From: Candidatus Latescibacterota bacterium
Lineage (GTDB): Bacteria; Latescibacterota; UBA2968; UBA8231
Assembly (NCBI GenBank): GCA_021295675.1
Contig: JAGWBY010000035.1
Location: forward strand, 1-28,004
DNA: 28,004 nucleotides
Reading direction: 5' to 3'
Under the pieces are notes generated by a model. That model saw only the letters and a list, made by a program, of their open reading frames with translations, did no database searches and was not told the DNA's origin. The position numbers were made by a program, and so were the translations under genes. Below, piece after piece: positions 7,579-15,538 of the stretch (position 1 is the first letter of the stretch; each line of letters begins with the position of its first letter).

Positions 7579-9134
7579 AAATCGAGGCGGATTATCTCGT
7601 TCTCGGCAGCGGTATTGCCGGTTTGTTCTTTGCCCTCAAGGCTGCTCAGCACGGATCCGTAGCCGTAGTGACCAAGCACGAGCGGCGCGAGTCCAACACG
7701 CAGTACGCACAAGGGGGTATTGCTGCGGTCATGGATGCGGCTGATTCGGTCGCCAGCCACGCGCAGGATACGGTTGCGGCGGGTGCTGGGCTGTGCGACC
7801 GCGCGATCGTCGAAGGGGTGGTGGCTGAAGGGCCGGAGGTGGTGGCCGAACTGCTGGCGATTGGTGCGCAGTTCAACGAAGCGCAGCCTGGGGTGTTGGC
7901 GTTGGGGCGCGAGGGTGGGCACGCTCATGCGCGGGTCGTACATGCGGACGACATGACTGGCCGCGAGGTGACGCGCACCTTGGTTGCAGCCGTGCAAGCG
8001 CTGCCGCAAGTGACCTTGTACGATCACCATTTGGCGATAGACTTAATCGTAGATGATCAACGGCGCTGCCACGGGGCTTGGGTATTGGACTCGCAGCAAG
8101 CCGATCCCATCGCCGCGGTGGCGCCGGTTACGTTGCTGGCTACGGGCGGCTGCGGACAGGTCTTTTTGCACACGACCAATCCGCGCGTGGCTTCCGGCGA
8201 TGGGATTGCCATGGCTTGGCGGGCTGGAGCGAAGGTGAGCAACATGGAGTTTATGCAGTTCCATCCGACTATGCTCTACGATCCGGGGCGGCCATCGTTT
8301 CTGATTACCGAGGCTTTGCGCGGCTTTGGTGCCGTGCTGATCGACGAGCGCGGTGAGGCGTTCACCGATCCTTTGCAGACGCGCGATGTGGTGTCGCGGG
8401 CTATTGTCGCGCAGATGCAGCAAAGCGGTGCCGAGTGCGTTTATTTGGATGTCACTGGTCGAGATGCGGATCAGACCCGTCGCCGCTTTCCCAACATCTA
8501 TCAGCATTGTCTGGGGATGGGAATAGAAATGACCGAGACGCCGATCCCGGTGGTGCCGGCGGCTCACTATAGCTGCGGCGGGGTGTGGACGGACGCGCAC
8601 GGCCAGACGGATATTACGGGTCTATACGCGGCTGGCGAGGTGGCGATGAGTGGGTTTCAGGGGGCCAACCGGTTGGCGAGTAATTCGCTGTTGGAAGGGT
8701 TGGTTTTTGCGCGGCGCGCTGTCGAGTACGCCAGTACAGTTACGCCCGTGGCTATGGGCCGGTTCGAGATGGAGTATGCGGGCGATGCTATTGCGTCTGA
8801 TGTGCTGGAGGAGCGGCGGGAATTGCTGCGGCGCTTGATGTGGGACGAGGTGGGCATCGTGCGCAGCGACCGAGGCTTGGCGCAGGCTCAGGAGGAGACG
8901 GAGCGGATGGCGCGGGAAATTGAAGCGTTGTATAGCGGACATCGGCTCGACGCCGAGCTTGTACAGCTACGCAGCTTGGCGACCGTGGCTCAGCTCATTG
9001 CTCGCTCAGCGCGGCAGCGCTTGGAAAGCCGTGGCGTCCACTACAACTGCGACCATCCCACGCGCGACGATGCCCGCTGGCAGCGGCCGACGCTGCTGGT
9101 GAGGGATCGGGCAGCGGCGTCAAAAATACACTAG
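7575..9134 (+). CDS. nadB: L-aspartate oxidase
   Basis: A 519-residue flavoprotein that oxidises L-aspartate to iminoaspartate, the first step of de novo NAD synthesis. NadA would use the product; nadA and nadC are not in the window. The FAD Rossmann motif is GSGIAG (Gly11, Gly13, Gly16). Family blocks follow: NTQYAQGGIAAV, HARVVHADDMTGREV, LLATGGCGQVFLHTTNP, RDVVSRAI with its active-site Arg, and the C-terminal FAD block YAAGEVAMSGFQGANRLASN. Succinate dehydrogenase/fumarate reductase flavoproteins share these blocks, but the lengths and the QYAQGGIA and GANRLASNSLLEGLVF forms are typical of NadB. The ATG overlaps the protease stop by four bases. Its 3' end overlaps the convergent barrel gene by 15 bases. 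Cytoplasmic. Confidence 0.95.
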   Translation: MKIEADYLVLGSGIAGLFFALKAAQHGSVAVVTKHERRESNTQYAQGGIAAVMDAADSVASHAQDTVAAGAGLCDRAIVEGVVAEGPEVVAELLAIGAQFNEAQPGVLALGREGGHAHARVVHADDMTGREVTRTLVAAVQALPQVTLYDHHLAIDLIVDDQRRCHGAWVLDSQQADPIAAVAPVTLLATGGCGQVFLHTTNPRVASGDGIAMAWRAGAKVSNMEFMQFHPTMLYDPGRPSFLITEALRGFGAVLIDERGEAFTDPLQTRDVVSRAIVAQMQQSGAECVYLDVTGRDADQTRRRFPNIYQHCLGMGIEMTETPIPVVPAAHYSCGGVWTDAHGQTDITGLYAAGEVAMSGFQGANRLASNSLLEGLVFARRAVEYASTVTPVAMGRFEMEYAGDAIASDVLEERRELLRRLMWDEVGIVRSDRGLAQAQEETERMAREIEALYSGHRLDAELVQLRSLATVAQLIARSARQRLESRGVHYNCDHPTRDDARWQRPTLLVRDRAAASKIH

Positions 9135-9698
9135 CGCCGCCACCTCCGTTTGGAAGGTCTTGAGGGACCACAGCTTAGGGTTGGAGCGGTAGCTTAAGTC
9201 CAGTCCGGTCTGGCCGCTCAAGCTGATGCGTTGGAAGGGAAACCAGTCGACTCCCAGACCTAGCGCTATCCCCAGATCACTATTGCTTCTGGTGCGTTGT
9301 GTCATCCTCGAACCGATTTCCTCATGGCGAGCCCAAGACCTGGAAAAACTTGCGTGGGCTTGATAAAAAACAAAAGGGGCGACTCGGTCATGCATGGGAC
9401 GGTATTGCTTGACGGTAGGACGTAGCTGCAGACTTAAATACCGAGACTGAGATCGGGTGTCGTTCCGGTCGAGGTTTTCGAGGTCGTCGGAAGTGCGATC
9501 GCTGTAATACGACGAAAAATCTATTTCTAAGCCAAAGGCCGTGACGGGAGAGCGTACTTTCCACAGGCTGAGGTCGAGTCCGTTGCTGGAAGGTAGGGCT
9601 ACACCCAATGCCCAGTTGCCTCGGTTGGCCAATGGGTCTTGGTCCGCGGCGGCGGTGCTTATCAAGAGGACGATACCGATCAGCGGGAAGATAAACAT
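9120..9698 (-). CDS. Small outer-membrane beta-barrel protein (paralogue of the gene at 10663-11259)
   Basis: A 192-residue protein with signal peptide MFIFPLIGIVLLISTAAADQ, then alternating amphipathic strands, ending in VYF. A terminal Phe is the usual signal for BAM-dependent insertion. It shares blocks with the upstream paralogue: NRGNWALGVALPSS, YLSLQLRPT, LGIALGLGVDWFPFQRISLSGQTGL and FQTEV.ALVYF. A GTG four codons earlier is in frame, but GGAG lies eight bases before the ATG at 9698. The barrel is probably eight-stranded given the size. It is the last gene of a barrel-lipoprotein-barrel cassette and converges on nadB with a 15-base overlap. Function unknown. Confidence 0.75.
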   Translation of the reverse strand: MFIFPLIGIVLLISTAAADQDPLANRGNWALGVALPSSNGLDLSLWKVRSPVTAFGLEIDFSSYYSDRTSDDLENLDRNDTRSQSRYLSLQLRPTVKQYRPMHDRVAPFVFYQAHASFSRSWARHEEIGSRMTQRTRSNSDLGIALGLGVDWFPFQRISLSGQTGLDLSYRSNPKLWSLKTFQTEVAALVYF

Positions 9699-9748
9699 GG
9701 CTTTCTCCACGAAAGAAGTCGGATTTCCTCAGCGCAGAACATCTCTGA

Positions 9749-10663
9749 CTAACTGCCGGTTGGTCTTGGGGTATTCGGTACTGGAGCCACCCATAAAAAG
9801 GCGGGATTGTCCTTGAATGAGTAGTCTTGCTTTTTGTGCAAGGTTATTCGGCCATTGACAATACAGACCTCTGTGAAGGCTGGATTCGGCTGAAACCCAT
9901 CAATAGCTTGCCCATCGTCGCGGCACAGCACCGCTGGCTCAGACGGCCGCACGAAAATGTATATCCATTGATCAGGATCATATCTATGACCATAGTCGGT
10001 GGCTTCGTTAATTGGTGCAAGATAGATTTTATCTACGGCACTAGCCGGCCAATTTACGAGACTCCGAATAACTCCACCTTCCTCGAACCGCAAAGAAGTA
10101 TCGCTAGTGAGACGTATTCCGGTCGTCACGAGGAATTCCGATCGTCGGTAGGGTTCTTCTACTGTGGGGACGATCCTTAGAGAGACGGGATTGTCCTTAA
10201 AGGAGTAGTCTTGTTTTTTGCGCAAGGTTATTTGCCCATCGACAATACAGACTTCTGTGAAGGCGGGGTTCGGCTGAAATCCGTCAATGACTTGGCCGTC
10301 GTCGCGACACAGCGTCGCTGGTTCGGCCTTGGATGACCGCACAAAGACGTATCTCCTGTAATCGGGATCGTCTATACCATAACCGGTGGCTTCGTTAATT
10401 GGTAAAAAATAGATGGCATCTACGGCACTTGTCGGCCAATTCCAGACCTGTAGGAAGAAATGGCGACTCTCATTGAAGTGGGTATCGTCGCCGAGAAAAA
10501 CACGTTCCGGCCGCCTCGGAACATCGGATGAATCAAAGGACTGTGTTGGGCTCCAATAATCGCACGCCGTTATGTGGATGGCTAGCAGCAAAGTAAGAAT
10601 TAAAAAAGGCATCGTTTGAATAGTGGTTGGTGGAGCGTGATGAGGGGAGGCATCGTCTTCCAT
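9749..10663 (-). CDS. Probable lipoprotein made of two tandem repeats
   Basis: A 304-residue protein with a hydrophobic segment MPFLILTLLLAIHITAC. ITAC is an acceptable lipobox, with Cys34 as the lipidated residue. The mature part holds two copies of a roughly 110-residue module, about residues 55-166 and 183-294. Shared blocks are NWP.SAVD.IY..PINEAT.YG, LCRDDGQ.IDGFQPNPAFTEVCIV and KKQDYSFKDNP. Each copy has two Cys (119/139 and 247/267) that could form a disulfide. The module is not one I recognise. The ATG at 10663 overlaps the stop of the upstream barrel gene (TGATG), suggesting coupling; an ATG at 10612 would give a cleaner signal peptide. It lies between two paralogous barrels and may work with them at the outer membrane. 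Confidence 0.72.
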   Translation of the reverse strand: MEDDASPHHAPPTTIQTMPFLILTLLLAIHITACDYWSPTQSFDSSDVPRRPERVFLGDDTHFNESRHFFLQVWNWPTSAVDAIYFLPINEATGYGIDDPDYRRYVFVRSSKAEPATLCRDDGQVIDGFQPNPAFTEVCIVDGQITLRKKQDYSFKDNPVSLRIVPTVEEPYRRSEFLVTTGIRLTSDTSLRFEEGGVIRSLVNWPASAVDKIYLAPINEATDYGHRYDPDQWIYIFVRPSEPAVLCRDDGQAIDGFQPNPAFTEVCIVNGRITLHKKQDYSFKDNPAFLWVAPVPNTPRPTGS

Positions 10664-11259
10664 CAAAAATACATCAATGCCTTCACCTCCGATTGGAAGG
10701 TTCTTAGGTACAGGGACCAGTTTTTACTAGACCTGTTATTATAGCCCCTAGTATCGGACTGACTGTAGCGGTAGCCCAGTCTCAGGCCGGTCTGGCCGTC
10801 CAAGCTGATGCGTTGGAACGGAAACCATTCGACGCCCAAACCCAGCGCTAGCCCTATATTGCCTGAACTGCTGCCGTGCTGCGTAAACGGAGAATCCCGT
10901 TTACTGCCCCGAAAACCGGCTTCGACTTGGCCGTATGTAAAAGGGGCGATTCGGTCGTGCAGGGGACGATAGTGCTTTATAGTAGGACGCAGTTGTAGCG
11001 ATAGGTAATGCCTTTGGAGGGTGGTTGGGTCGGGGTCATCGGCGTCGAGAGTGGAATCGGCGTAGCTCCACGAAACACCTACTTCCAAGCCCACGGCGGT
11101 GGTAGGAGAGCGGATCTTCCACAGGCTGAAGTTACTTCCGCTGCTAGAGGGCAAGGCCACGCCCAGCGCCCAGTCTCCTCGGTCGGCCAAGGGGCCTTGG
11201 TCGGCGGCGGCGATGCTGCTCGTCAGCAGGACGAGCCAAATCAGACGGGAGATAGACAT
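10663..11259 (-). CDS. Small outer-membrane beta-barrel protein, first gene of the barrel-lipoprotein-barrel cassette
   Basis: A 198-residue protein with signal peptide MSISRLIWLVLLTSSIAAADQ and a barrel-like body ending in LMYF. It is paralogous to the gene at 9120-9698: shared blocks include DRGDWALGVALPSSSG, YLSLQLRPTIKHYRPLHDRIAPF and LGLGVEWFPFQRISLDGQTGL. The start is supported by AGGAG eight bases upstream. That ribosome site lies in a small palindrome (11261-11273). The stop overlaps the next ATG by one base (TGATG). Paralogues on either side of a duplicated-repeat lipoprotein suggest a cassette built by duplication. Function unknown. Confidence 0.77.
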   Translation of the reverse strand: MSISRLIWLVLLTSSIAAADQGPLADRGDWALGVALPSSSGSNFSLWKIRSPTTAVGLEVGVSWSYADSTLDADDPDPTTLQRHYLSLQLRPTIKHYRPLHDRIAPFTYGQVEAGFRGSKRDSPFTQHGSSSGNIGLALGLGVEWFPFQRISLDGQTGLRLGYRYSQSDTRGYNNRSSKNWSLYLRTFQSEVKALMYF

Positions 11260-11260
11260 A

Positions 11261-11273
11261 GGAGCTTCTCCTG
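11261..11273 (-). promoter_or_regulatory. Palindrome covering the ribosome binding site of the barrel gene
   Basis: AGGAG-CTT-CTCCT on the plus strand; on the mRNA it reads AGGAGAAGCTCCT and is followed two bases later by... the AUG of the barrel gene. The AGGAG Shine-Dalgarno sequence can pair with CUCCU. A 5-bp stem with a 3-base loop is small, so the effect on translation is uncertain. Confidence 0.3.
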
Positions 11274-11307
11274 AAGCACTGATTAGTTGGCGTTACGCAG
11301 CGTCCAG

Positions 11308-11343
11308 CGAGATGCTTCGACTCCGCTGCGCTCAGCATGACAC
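11308..11343. repeat. REP-like intergenic stem-loop element
   Basis: The 36 bases begin CGAGATGCTTCGACTCCGCT and end CTCAGCATGACAC. They form an imperfect hairpin with perfect outer arms ATGCT (11312-11316) and AGCAT (11334-11338). Short elements of the form GAT-CTTCG-CTCAG-ATGACA occur as dispersed intergenic repeats in many genomes from several phyla. It lies in the 152-base gap between the permease and the barrel cassette. Only one copy is in this window. Confidence 0.55.
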
Positions 11344-11411
11344 GGTCGCAATACCTATAAAACATATAGCCTAGCAAGCGCGTCCGTTCGTTCCATGCGT
11401 TGACTGGCTAC

Positions 11412-12687
11412 CTAGGTTTTCCCCATGCGGTGCTGCGCCACGCGATGCCAACCCCACCCGAGCAAGAGTAGCCCCAACCCACTGAGCCAGATCGTGCGCT
11501 CGACGAAAAAGGCCAGCCCTAGGCAGGCGACTAATCCCACCATGGCTATCCACCGGGGATAGAGCCGTTGGGCGGCTGGCAAGCGCAGGGCGCAGAAGTT
11601 GGTGATGGCGTAATAGACCAGAATGGTGAAGGCGCTAAAGGACCAAGTGGCCTTGATGTTGCCTATGATGACTAGCCCGGCGATGGCCAGCCCGACGACC
11701 ACCACGGCAATAGAGGGCGTGGTCTGATCCCGATTGAGACGGGCAAGCGCTTGGGGCATATCCCCACGGCGGCCCATGGCCAGCAGAACCCGCGACAGAC
11801 CGAGGATTAGGTTGAGCAGCACTCCGGCCATAGCGGTGATCGCTCCCAAGGCTAGGAGCCAGGAGATGCCGGGCGCGTCAAAAGTGTGGGCGATGACCTT
11901 TAGGGGAGCGGCCTTGTCCATGGTGGCCGCGTAGAACGCCTCCGAGCCTACAGCGGCTGTGGCGACGGCACCGACGCCGATGTAAAGCATCATAGAGATC
12001 AGCAGCACGGCGACGATGGCACGGGGGATTGTCTTGCGGGGTTGGCGCACTTCTTCGCCAAGTGTGGCGATGCGACCGTAGCCCGTATAGGCGACGAACA
12101 TCAGGGCGCTGGCATGCAACAGGGCCGACCAGCCTTGTTCTCCCAAGAAAGGGGTCAGGTGCAGGTTGTGCAGAGCGCTGGGGGTGCCGGCGACGATGAA
12201 GGCGATCAGCGAGCAAAGCGTCGCGGCGACGATGGCGATGTTGACCTTGTTGGTGCGGTTGATGCAGGGTGAGTACTAGCACGGCGGCCAAGGCGACCGG
12301 GGTAATAGATGCGGCCTGATCTAGTGCGTTGAGCAAGTAGCCGGCCAGTCCCATTGCCGCGGTGGCCGCGGTCGCGCTCTTGGCGCAGAGGAACATCCAT
12401 CCGGCGGTAAAGCCGATGGCTGGCGAAGCGTACTCATAGCCGTATTGGTACGTGCCACCGCTGAGCGGATGGCTGGCAGCTAGCTGGGCGCTGGACAGGC
12501 CGTTGCAGAGAGCGACCAGCGCCCCGATGGCGATGGCGACGAGGACCGCTGGCCCAGCGATGCCAGCGCCGATGCCAATGCTGACGAAGACGCCAGTGCC
12601 GACGATCGAACCCAAGCCGAGGGCGATGGTGCCGATTAGCCCAAGCTCGGGACGCAGGCGTTCGGATGGGGTGGGTGTGGAAGTCAT
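11412..12687 (-). pseudogene. APC family amino-acid permease, disrupted by a frameshift near 12265
   Basis: Two overlapping frames encode one APC-superfamily permease of about 425 residues. The upstream frame starts MTSTPTPSERLRPELGLIGTI and has the TM1 signature GLGSIVGTGVFVSIGIGAGIAGP, running to AAVLVLTL. The downstream frame resumes INRTNKVNIAIV and runs through ALLHASALMFVAYTGYGRIATLGEEVRQPRKTIPRAI to the C-terminus at 11412. About twelve membrane segments would be expected; many hydrophobic stretches are visible. The shift falls at ACCCTGCATCAACC (minus strand), consistent with one missing base. It may be a sequencing or assembly error, or a true pseudogene. No Shine-Dalgarno sequence is evident at the ATG. 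An intact protein would import amino acids or related amines through the inner membrane. Confidence 0.85.
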
Positions 12688-12796
12688 GCGAGCAAATATA
12701 GTCCGGCGGCGCGCTCGCGTCTTGTCTAGGGAGCGAAAAGAGCCGGTGTGTCTTGCGTACTATTTACCACTCATTAACCAACTGCGAGAGGAAATC

Positions 12797-13342
12797 ATGA
12801 TCCGAATATTGTCATTTGTCCTAGTTGCGATAGGGCTGCTCGGCGGAGCAGAAAAAGCCGACGCTGCTGCAAGCGATGTAGTGGATCGAGAGACGCTGAA
12901 GAATTTCGTGCTGGAAGCGAAAAGTCTGCTGGAGTCGGCACAAGACGAGGCGGAGCGGGCGGCTATTTTGGAGACCTTCAGGACCGACGAAGAATGGAGG
13001 CGTGGGCCGATTTATATCTTCATCACCAGTTTTGACGGCACGGGCTTCTTCCACGCGACCCAACCCGAGCGCGAAGGGGTCAATAATATCGACTCAGAAG
13101 ACAGCAATGGCGTTAAGATCGTACAGCAGAATATCGCGGCGGCACAAGCCGGGGGCGGATTTACGGAATATCTCTTTGATAATCCAGCGATCGAAGGAGA
13201 GGACGAGTCCACTAAGGTAAGCTACGTGGCCCCCATCGAGATTGAGGGTGCATCCTATTACATTGGCGCTGGGCTGTATATTGATTCGGAGCAGACGAAT
13301 GTCGCGCCCATTTCGTGGGGTAGCTTGAAAGGGCAGGTGTAA
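12797..13342 (+). CDS. Periplasmic single-Cache-domain protein
   Basis: A 181-residue protein with signal peptide MIRILSFVLVAIGLLGGAEKADAA and one Cache-type sensor domain. Typical sCache_2-like blocks are IYIFITSFDGTGFFHATQP, near residue 75, and GGGFTEYLFDNPAIEG then YVAPIEIEGASYYIGAGLY near the end. Cache domains bind small extracytoplasmic ligands and are usually fused to chemoreceptors, kinases or cyclases. Here no output domain follows, so it would be a stand-alone binding protein or a partner for another protein. The in-frame sequence upstream is open, but GAGAGGAAATC directly before the ATG at 12797 and the signal peptide fix the start. It opens a plus-strand run of genes through 16735. 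Confidence 0.82.
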   Translation: MIRILSFVLVAIGLLGGAEKADAAASDVVDRETLKNFVLEAKSLLESAQDEAERAAILETFRTDEEWRRGPIYIFITSFDGTGFFHATQPEREGVNNIDSEDSNGVKIVQQNIAAAQAGGGFTEYLFDNPAIEGEDESTKVSYVAPIEIEGASYYIGAGLYIDSEQTNVAPISWGSLKGQV

Positions 13343-13382
13343 CCGAGGCAATGTCTAGGCCTGTAAAAAAAGGAGGCTCATA

Positions 13383-13676
13383 ATGGACGTGAAGGAAGCC
13401 GTGCAGACGGCGCGAGCATATATTGCTGACCTTTTTGCTGATGAAAATGTGAAACATGTCGGTCTAGAAGAGGTTGAATTCGACGACCTATCGAAAGTTT
13501 GGCATATAACTATCGGTTTCTCTCGACCTTGGGAATTACCTGAGGATCCTCCCCCGCCTTCTTTTGGTTCTGGTTCTGTGCTCGACGAATTAAAGCCGCC
13601 ACAGATCGTTCGAGTCTGTGACGGGGACGGTCACGTCATATCTGTTACGAACCGCGCTCTAGCTGATCACAATTGA
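13383..13676 (+). CDS. Small acidic protein paired with a PIN-domain protein, possible antitoxin-like partner
   Basis: A 97-residue protein not assigned to a named family. It starts MDVKEAVQTARAYIADLFAD, a helix. A strand pair follows (HVGLEEVEFDDLSKVWHITIGFSRPWE), then a Pro-rich loop, then IVRVCDGDGHVISVTNRAL. The helix-strand-strand order with a final DGDGHVISV strand recalls PepSY-like folds, but without a signal peptide; this is inference. GGAGG lies seven to eight bases before the ATG. It ends four bases before the PIN gene at 13681, which strongly suggests translational coupling. By position it could be an antitoxin or regulator of the PIN protein, though it has no obvious DNA-binding motif. 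Confidence 0.75.
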   Translation: MDVKEAVQTARAYIADLFADENVKHVGLEEVEFDDLSKVWHITIGFSRPWELPEDPPPPSFGSGSVLDELKPPQIVRVCDGDGHVISVTNRALADHN

Positions 13677-13680
13677 GCCA

Positions 13681-14142
13681 ATGGCCCGGAAAGGGATATT
13701 CATTGACGCCAACCTGCTCGTGCTACTCGTCGTGGGCGCGACAGATCAAGCGTTGATTTCCAAGCATCGTCGCCTGCGAACATTCATGGAGGAAGATTAC
13801 GGGCGTTTGCTCGGGCTAATTGAGCAAGCTGGTCAGGTATTCTTGACGCCAAACACGCTAACTGAAGCCTCTAATCTACTCGCTCAACATCCGAACCCAG
13901 AGCGTTCCCGATTTTTCGAGATGTTCCGCCGCATCATTGGAACAAACGAGGAGATCATCGTTGAAAGTAAGACTGCCTCCCGCAACAACGCATTCGTGCG
14001 ATTTGGATTGACCGACGCTGCGCTCTTGGAGGTCATCTCCGAGGAAACTCCATTGGTCACCGTGGATTTGGATTTGTTCGTGGCAGCTTTTACAGAAGGA
14101 AAGGTAGCAGCATTGAATTTTACACATTTACAATCGTTGTAA
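13681..14142 (+). CDS. PIN-domain protein, putative ribonuclease
   Basis: A 153-residue protein with the PIN-fold acidic residues in order: Asp9 (IFIDANLLV), Glu62 (TPNTLTEASNLL), Asp112 (GLTDAALLE) and Asp129 or Asp131 (LVTVDLDLF). PIN proteins cut RNA with bound Mg2+ or Mn2+; many are VapC-type toxins. It is slightly longer than a typical VapC (about 130) and has an insertion near residues 20-45. It follows a small unassigned protein by four bases, the arrangement expected for an antitoxin-toxin pair, but that partner does not look like VapB, Phd or MazE. It ends 17 bases before guaA. Toxin activity is inferred from fold and context only. Confidence 0.8.
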   Translation: MARKGIFIDANLLVLLVVGATDQALISKHRRLRTFMEEDYGRLLGLIEQAGQVFLTPNTLTEASNLLAQHPNPERSRFFEMFRRIIGTNEEIIVESKTASRNNAFVRFGLTDAALLEVISEETPLVTVDLDLFVAAFTEGKVAALNFTHLQSL

Positions 14143-14159
14143 CCCACAGGAGATTCCCC

Positions 14160-14738
14160 TTGAGCATCGTCGTCCTCGACTTCGGCGGGCAGTACGCCCA
14201 CCTGATCGCCAATCGCATTCGCCGCCTCCACGTCTATGCTGAGATTCGCTCCCCAGAGACTGCGGTTGCCGATTTGCAAGACGCCGACGGGTTGATTCTG
14301 TCGGGCGGACCGGCCAGCGTCTATGACCCGGAAGCTCCGGCGTATAATCCCGAGATTTTGGCGATGGGCAAGCCGATGCTGGGCTTGTGCTATGGCCACC
14401 AACTGCTCTGCCACCGTTTGGGCGGCCAAGTCGAGATGGGGGAGACTCACGAGTTTGGCGCGGCCTATCTGCACGTTCGGAAGGCAGAGGGTGTGTTGGC
14501 CGGATTGGACGAGCGCGAGCGGGTGTGGATGAGTCACCGCGATCACGTTGCGGCGTTGCCGCCTGGGTTTGTCGTCTTGGGCGCGACTGAGGACTGCCCG
14601 GTGGCGGCGATGGGTGACGCCGAGCGCAGGATATACGGCTTGCAGTTCCATCCAGAAGTGACGCACACCGTCCGGGGCATGGATATTCTCGATAACTTCG
14701 CCGCGCTGCGATGGAGCGCTACACTGAGGAGACGATAG
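14160..14738 (+). CDS. guaA: GMP synthase, glutamine amidotransferase domain (first piece of a split guaA)
   Basis: A 192-residue class I glutamine amidotransferase that releases ammonia from glutamine for GMP synthesis. The nucleophile is Cys77 in GLCYGHQ; His164 and Glu166 lie in FHPEVTHT. SGGPASVYD is the typical GuaA block. The start is a TTG with AGGAG seven bases upstream. The domain ends at ILDNFAAL, then reads an apparently unrelated tail and stops at 14738. The ATP-pyrophosphatase domain begins in another frame at 14711 (28-base overlap). Fused GuaA proteins usually have a short CGC.GDW linker here. It is missing, so a small deletion at about 14708-14711 probably split the gene. A naturally split enzyme, as in archaea, is possible but less likely given the next break. 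Confidence 0.9.
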   Translation: MSIVVLDFGGQYAHLIANRIRRLHVYAEIRSPETAVADLQDADGLILSGGPASVYDPEAPAYNPEILAMGKPMLGLCYGHQLLCHRLGGQVEMGETHEFGAAYLHVRKAEGVLAGLDERERVWMSHRDHVAALPPGFVVLGATEDCPVAAMGDAERRIYGLQFHPEVTHTVRGMDILDNFAALRWSATLRRR

Positions 14739-15538
14739 AGCGGATCCAGCAACAGGCTAAAGGACGCAACGTTTTTTTGTTCGTCAGCGGTGGAGTCGAT
14801 TCGTCGGTGGCGTTTCTCCTGCTCAATCGCGCCCTAGGTGCGGAACGGGTGCTGGGCTTGCACATTGACAACGGCTTTATGCGCGAGGGCGAGACGGCGC
14901 TGGTCGAGCGGCTGATGAAGGGGGCGGGCCTGCACAATCTGGAAGTCGTCGATGCTAGCGCGGAATTCCTCGCCGCTACGGAGGGGATTGCCGACCCGGA
15001 GGAAAAGCGGCTACGGATTGGCGAGGAGTTCATCCGCGTCCGCGACCGAGCGCTGGCGGCGCTGGAGCTGGACCCGGACGAATGGCTGTTGGGTCAGGGG
15101 ACGCTCTACACGGATACTATCGAGTCCGGTGGCACGGAAAACGCAGCGGTCATTAAGACCCATCACAATCGCGTCGGTGTCATCGATCAGCTTTTGGCCG
15201 AGGGCAAGGTCGTTGAGCCGCTAGATCAGCTCTACAAGGACGAGGCGCGCACCTTGGGCGAGACGCTCGGCTTGCCGCACCACTTGGTCTGGCGGCATCC
15301 GTTCCCAGGGCCGGGGCTGGCGGTGCGGGTCTTGTGCAGCGATGGGTCGGACGCAGAGAGTGCTGATAACGGTTTGGCGCTTGAGACGGTCGCCGAGGCG
15401 CAGAAGGTGGCGGCGACATTCGGTCTGGCGCTCGATGTGCTGCCGTTGCGCATCGCGGACTTACGCGCATCCAGCGGTAGTTACCGGCCAGAGGGAGTGG
15501 AAAACGCTGGAGGCGCTGTCCACCGAGTTGACCAATAA
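14711..15538 (+). CDS. guaA: GMP synthase, ATP-pyrophosphatase domain (second piece of a split guaA), out of frame after about 15451
   Basis: The ORF encodes the ATP-PPase domain, which adenylates XMP before amination to GMP. The P-loop SGGVDSS is at residues 26-32. Further GuaA blocks are HIDNGFMREGE, LGQGTLYTDTIESGG, IKTHHNRVG, EPLDQLYKDEARTLG and HPFPGPGLAVRVL. After LDVLPLR (15449-15451) the sequence no longer matches GuaA; it reads about 29 unrelated residues and stops at 15538. The expected next block, SVGVQGD.RTY, is absent: .SRTY resumes in another frame at 15453. About 20 bases encoding SVGVQGD seem to be missing. No Shine-Dalgarno sequence precedes the ATG at 14711, fitting an originally continuous gene. 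Confidence 0.88.
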   Translation: MERYTEETIERIQQQAKGRNVFLFVSGGVDSSVAFLLLNRALGAERVLGLHIDNGFMREGETALVERLMKGAGLHNLEVVDASAEFLAATEGIADPEEKRLRIGEEFIRVRDRALAALELDPDEWLLGQGTLYTDTIESGGTENAAVIKTHHNRVGVIDQLLAEGKVVEPLDQLYKDEARTLGETLGLPHHLVWRHPFPGPGLAVRVLCSDGSDAESADNGLALETVAEAQKVAATFGLALDVLPLRIADLRASSGSYRPEGVENAGGAVHRVDQ

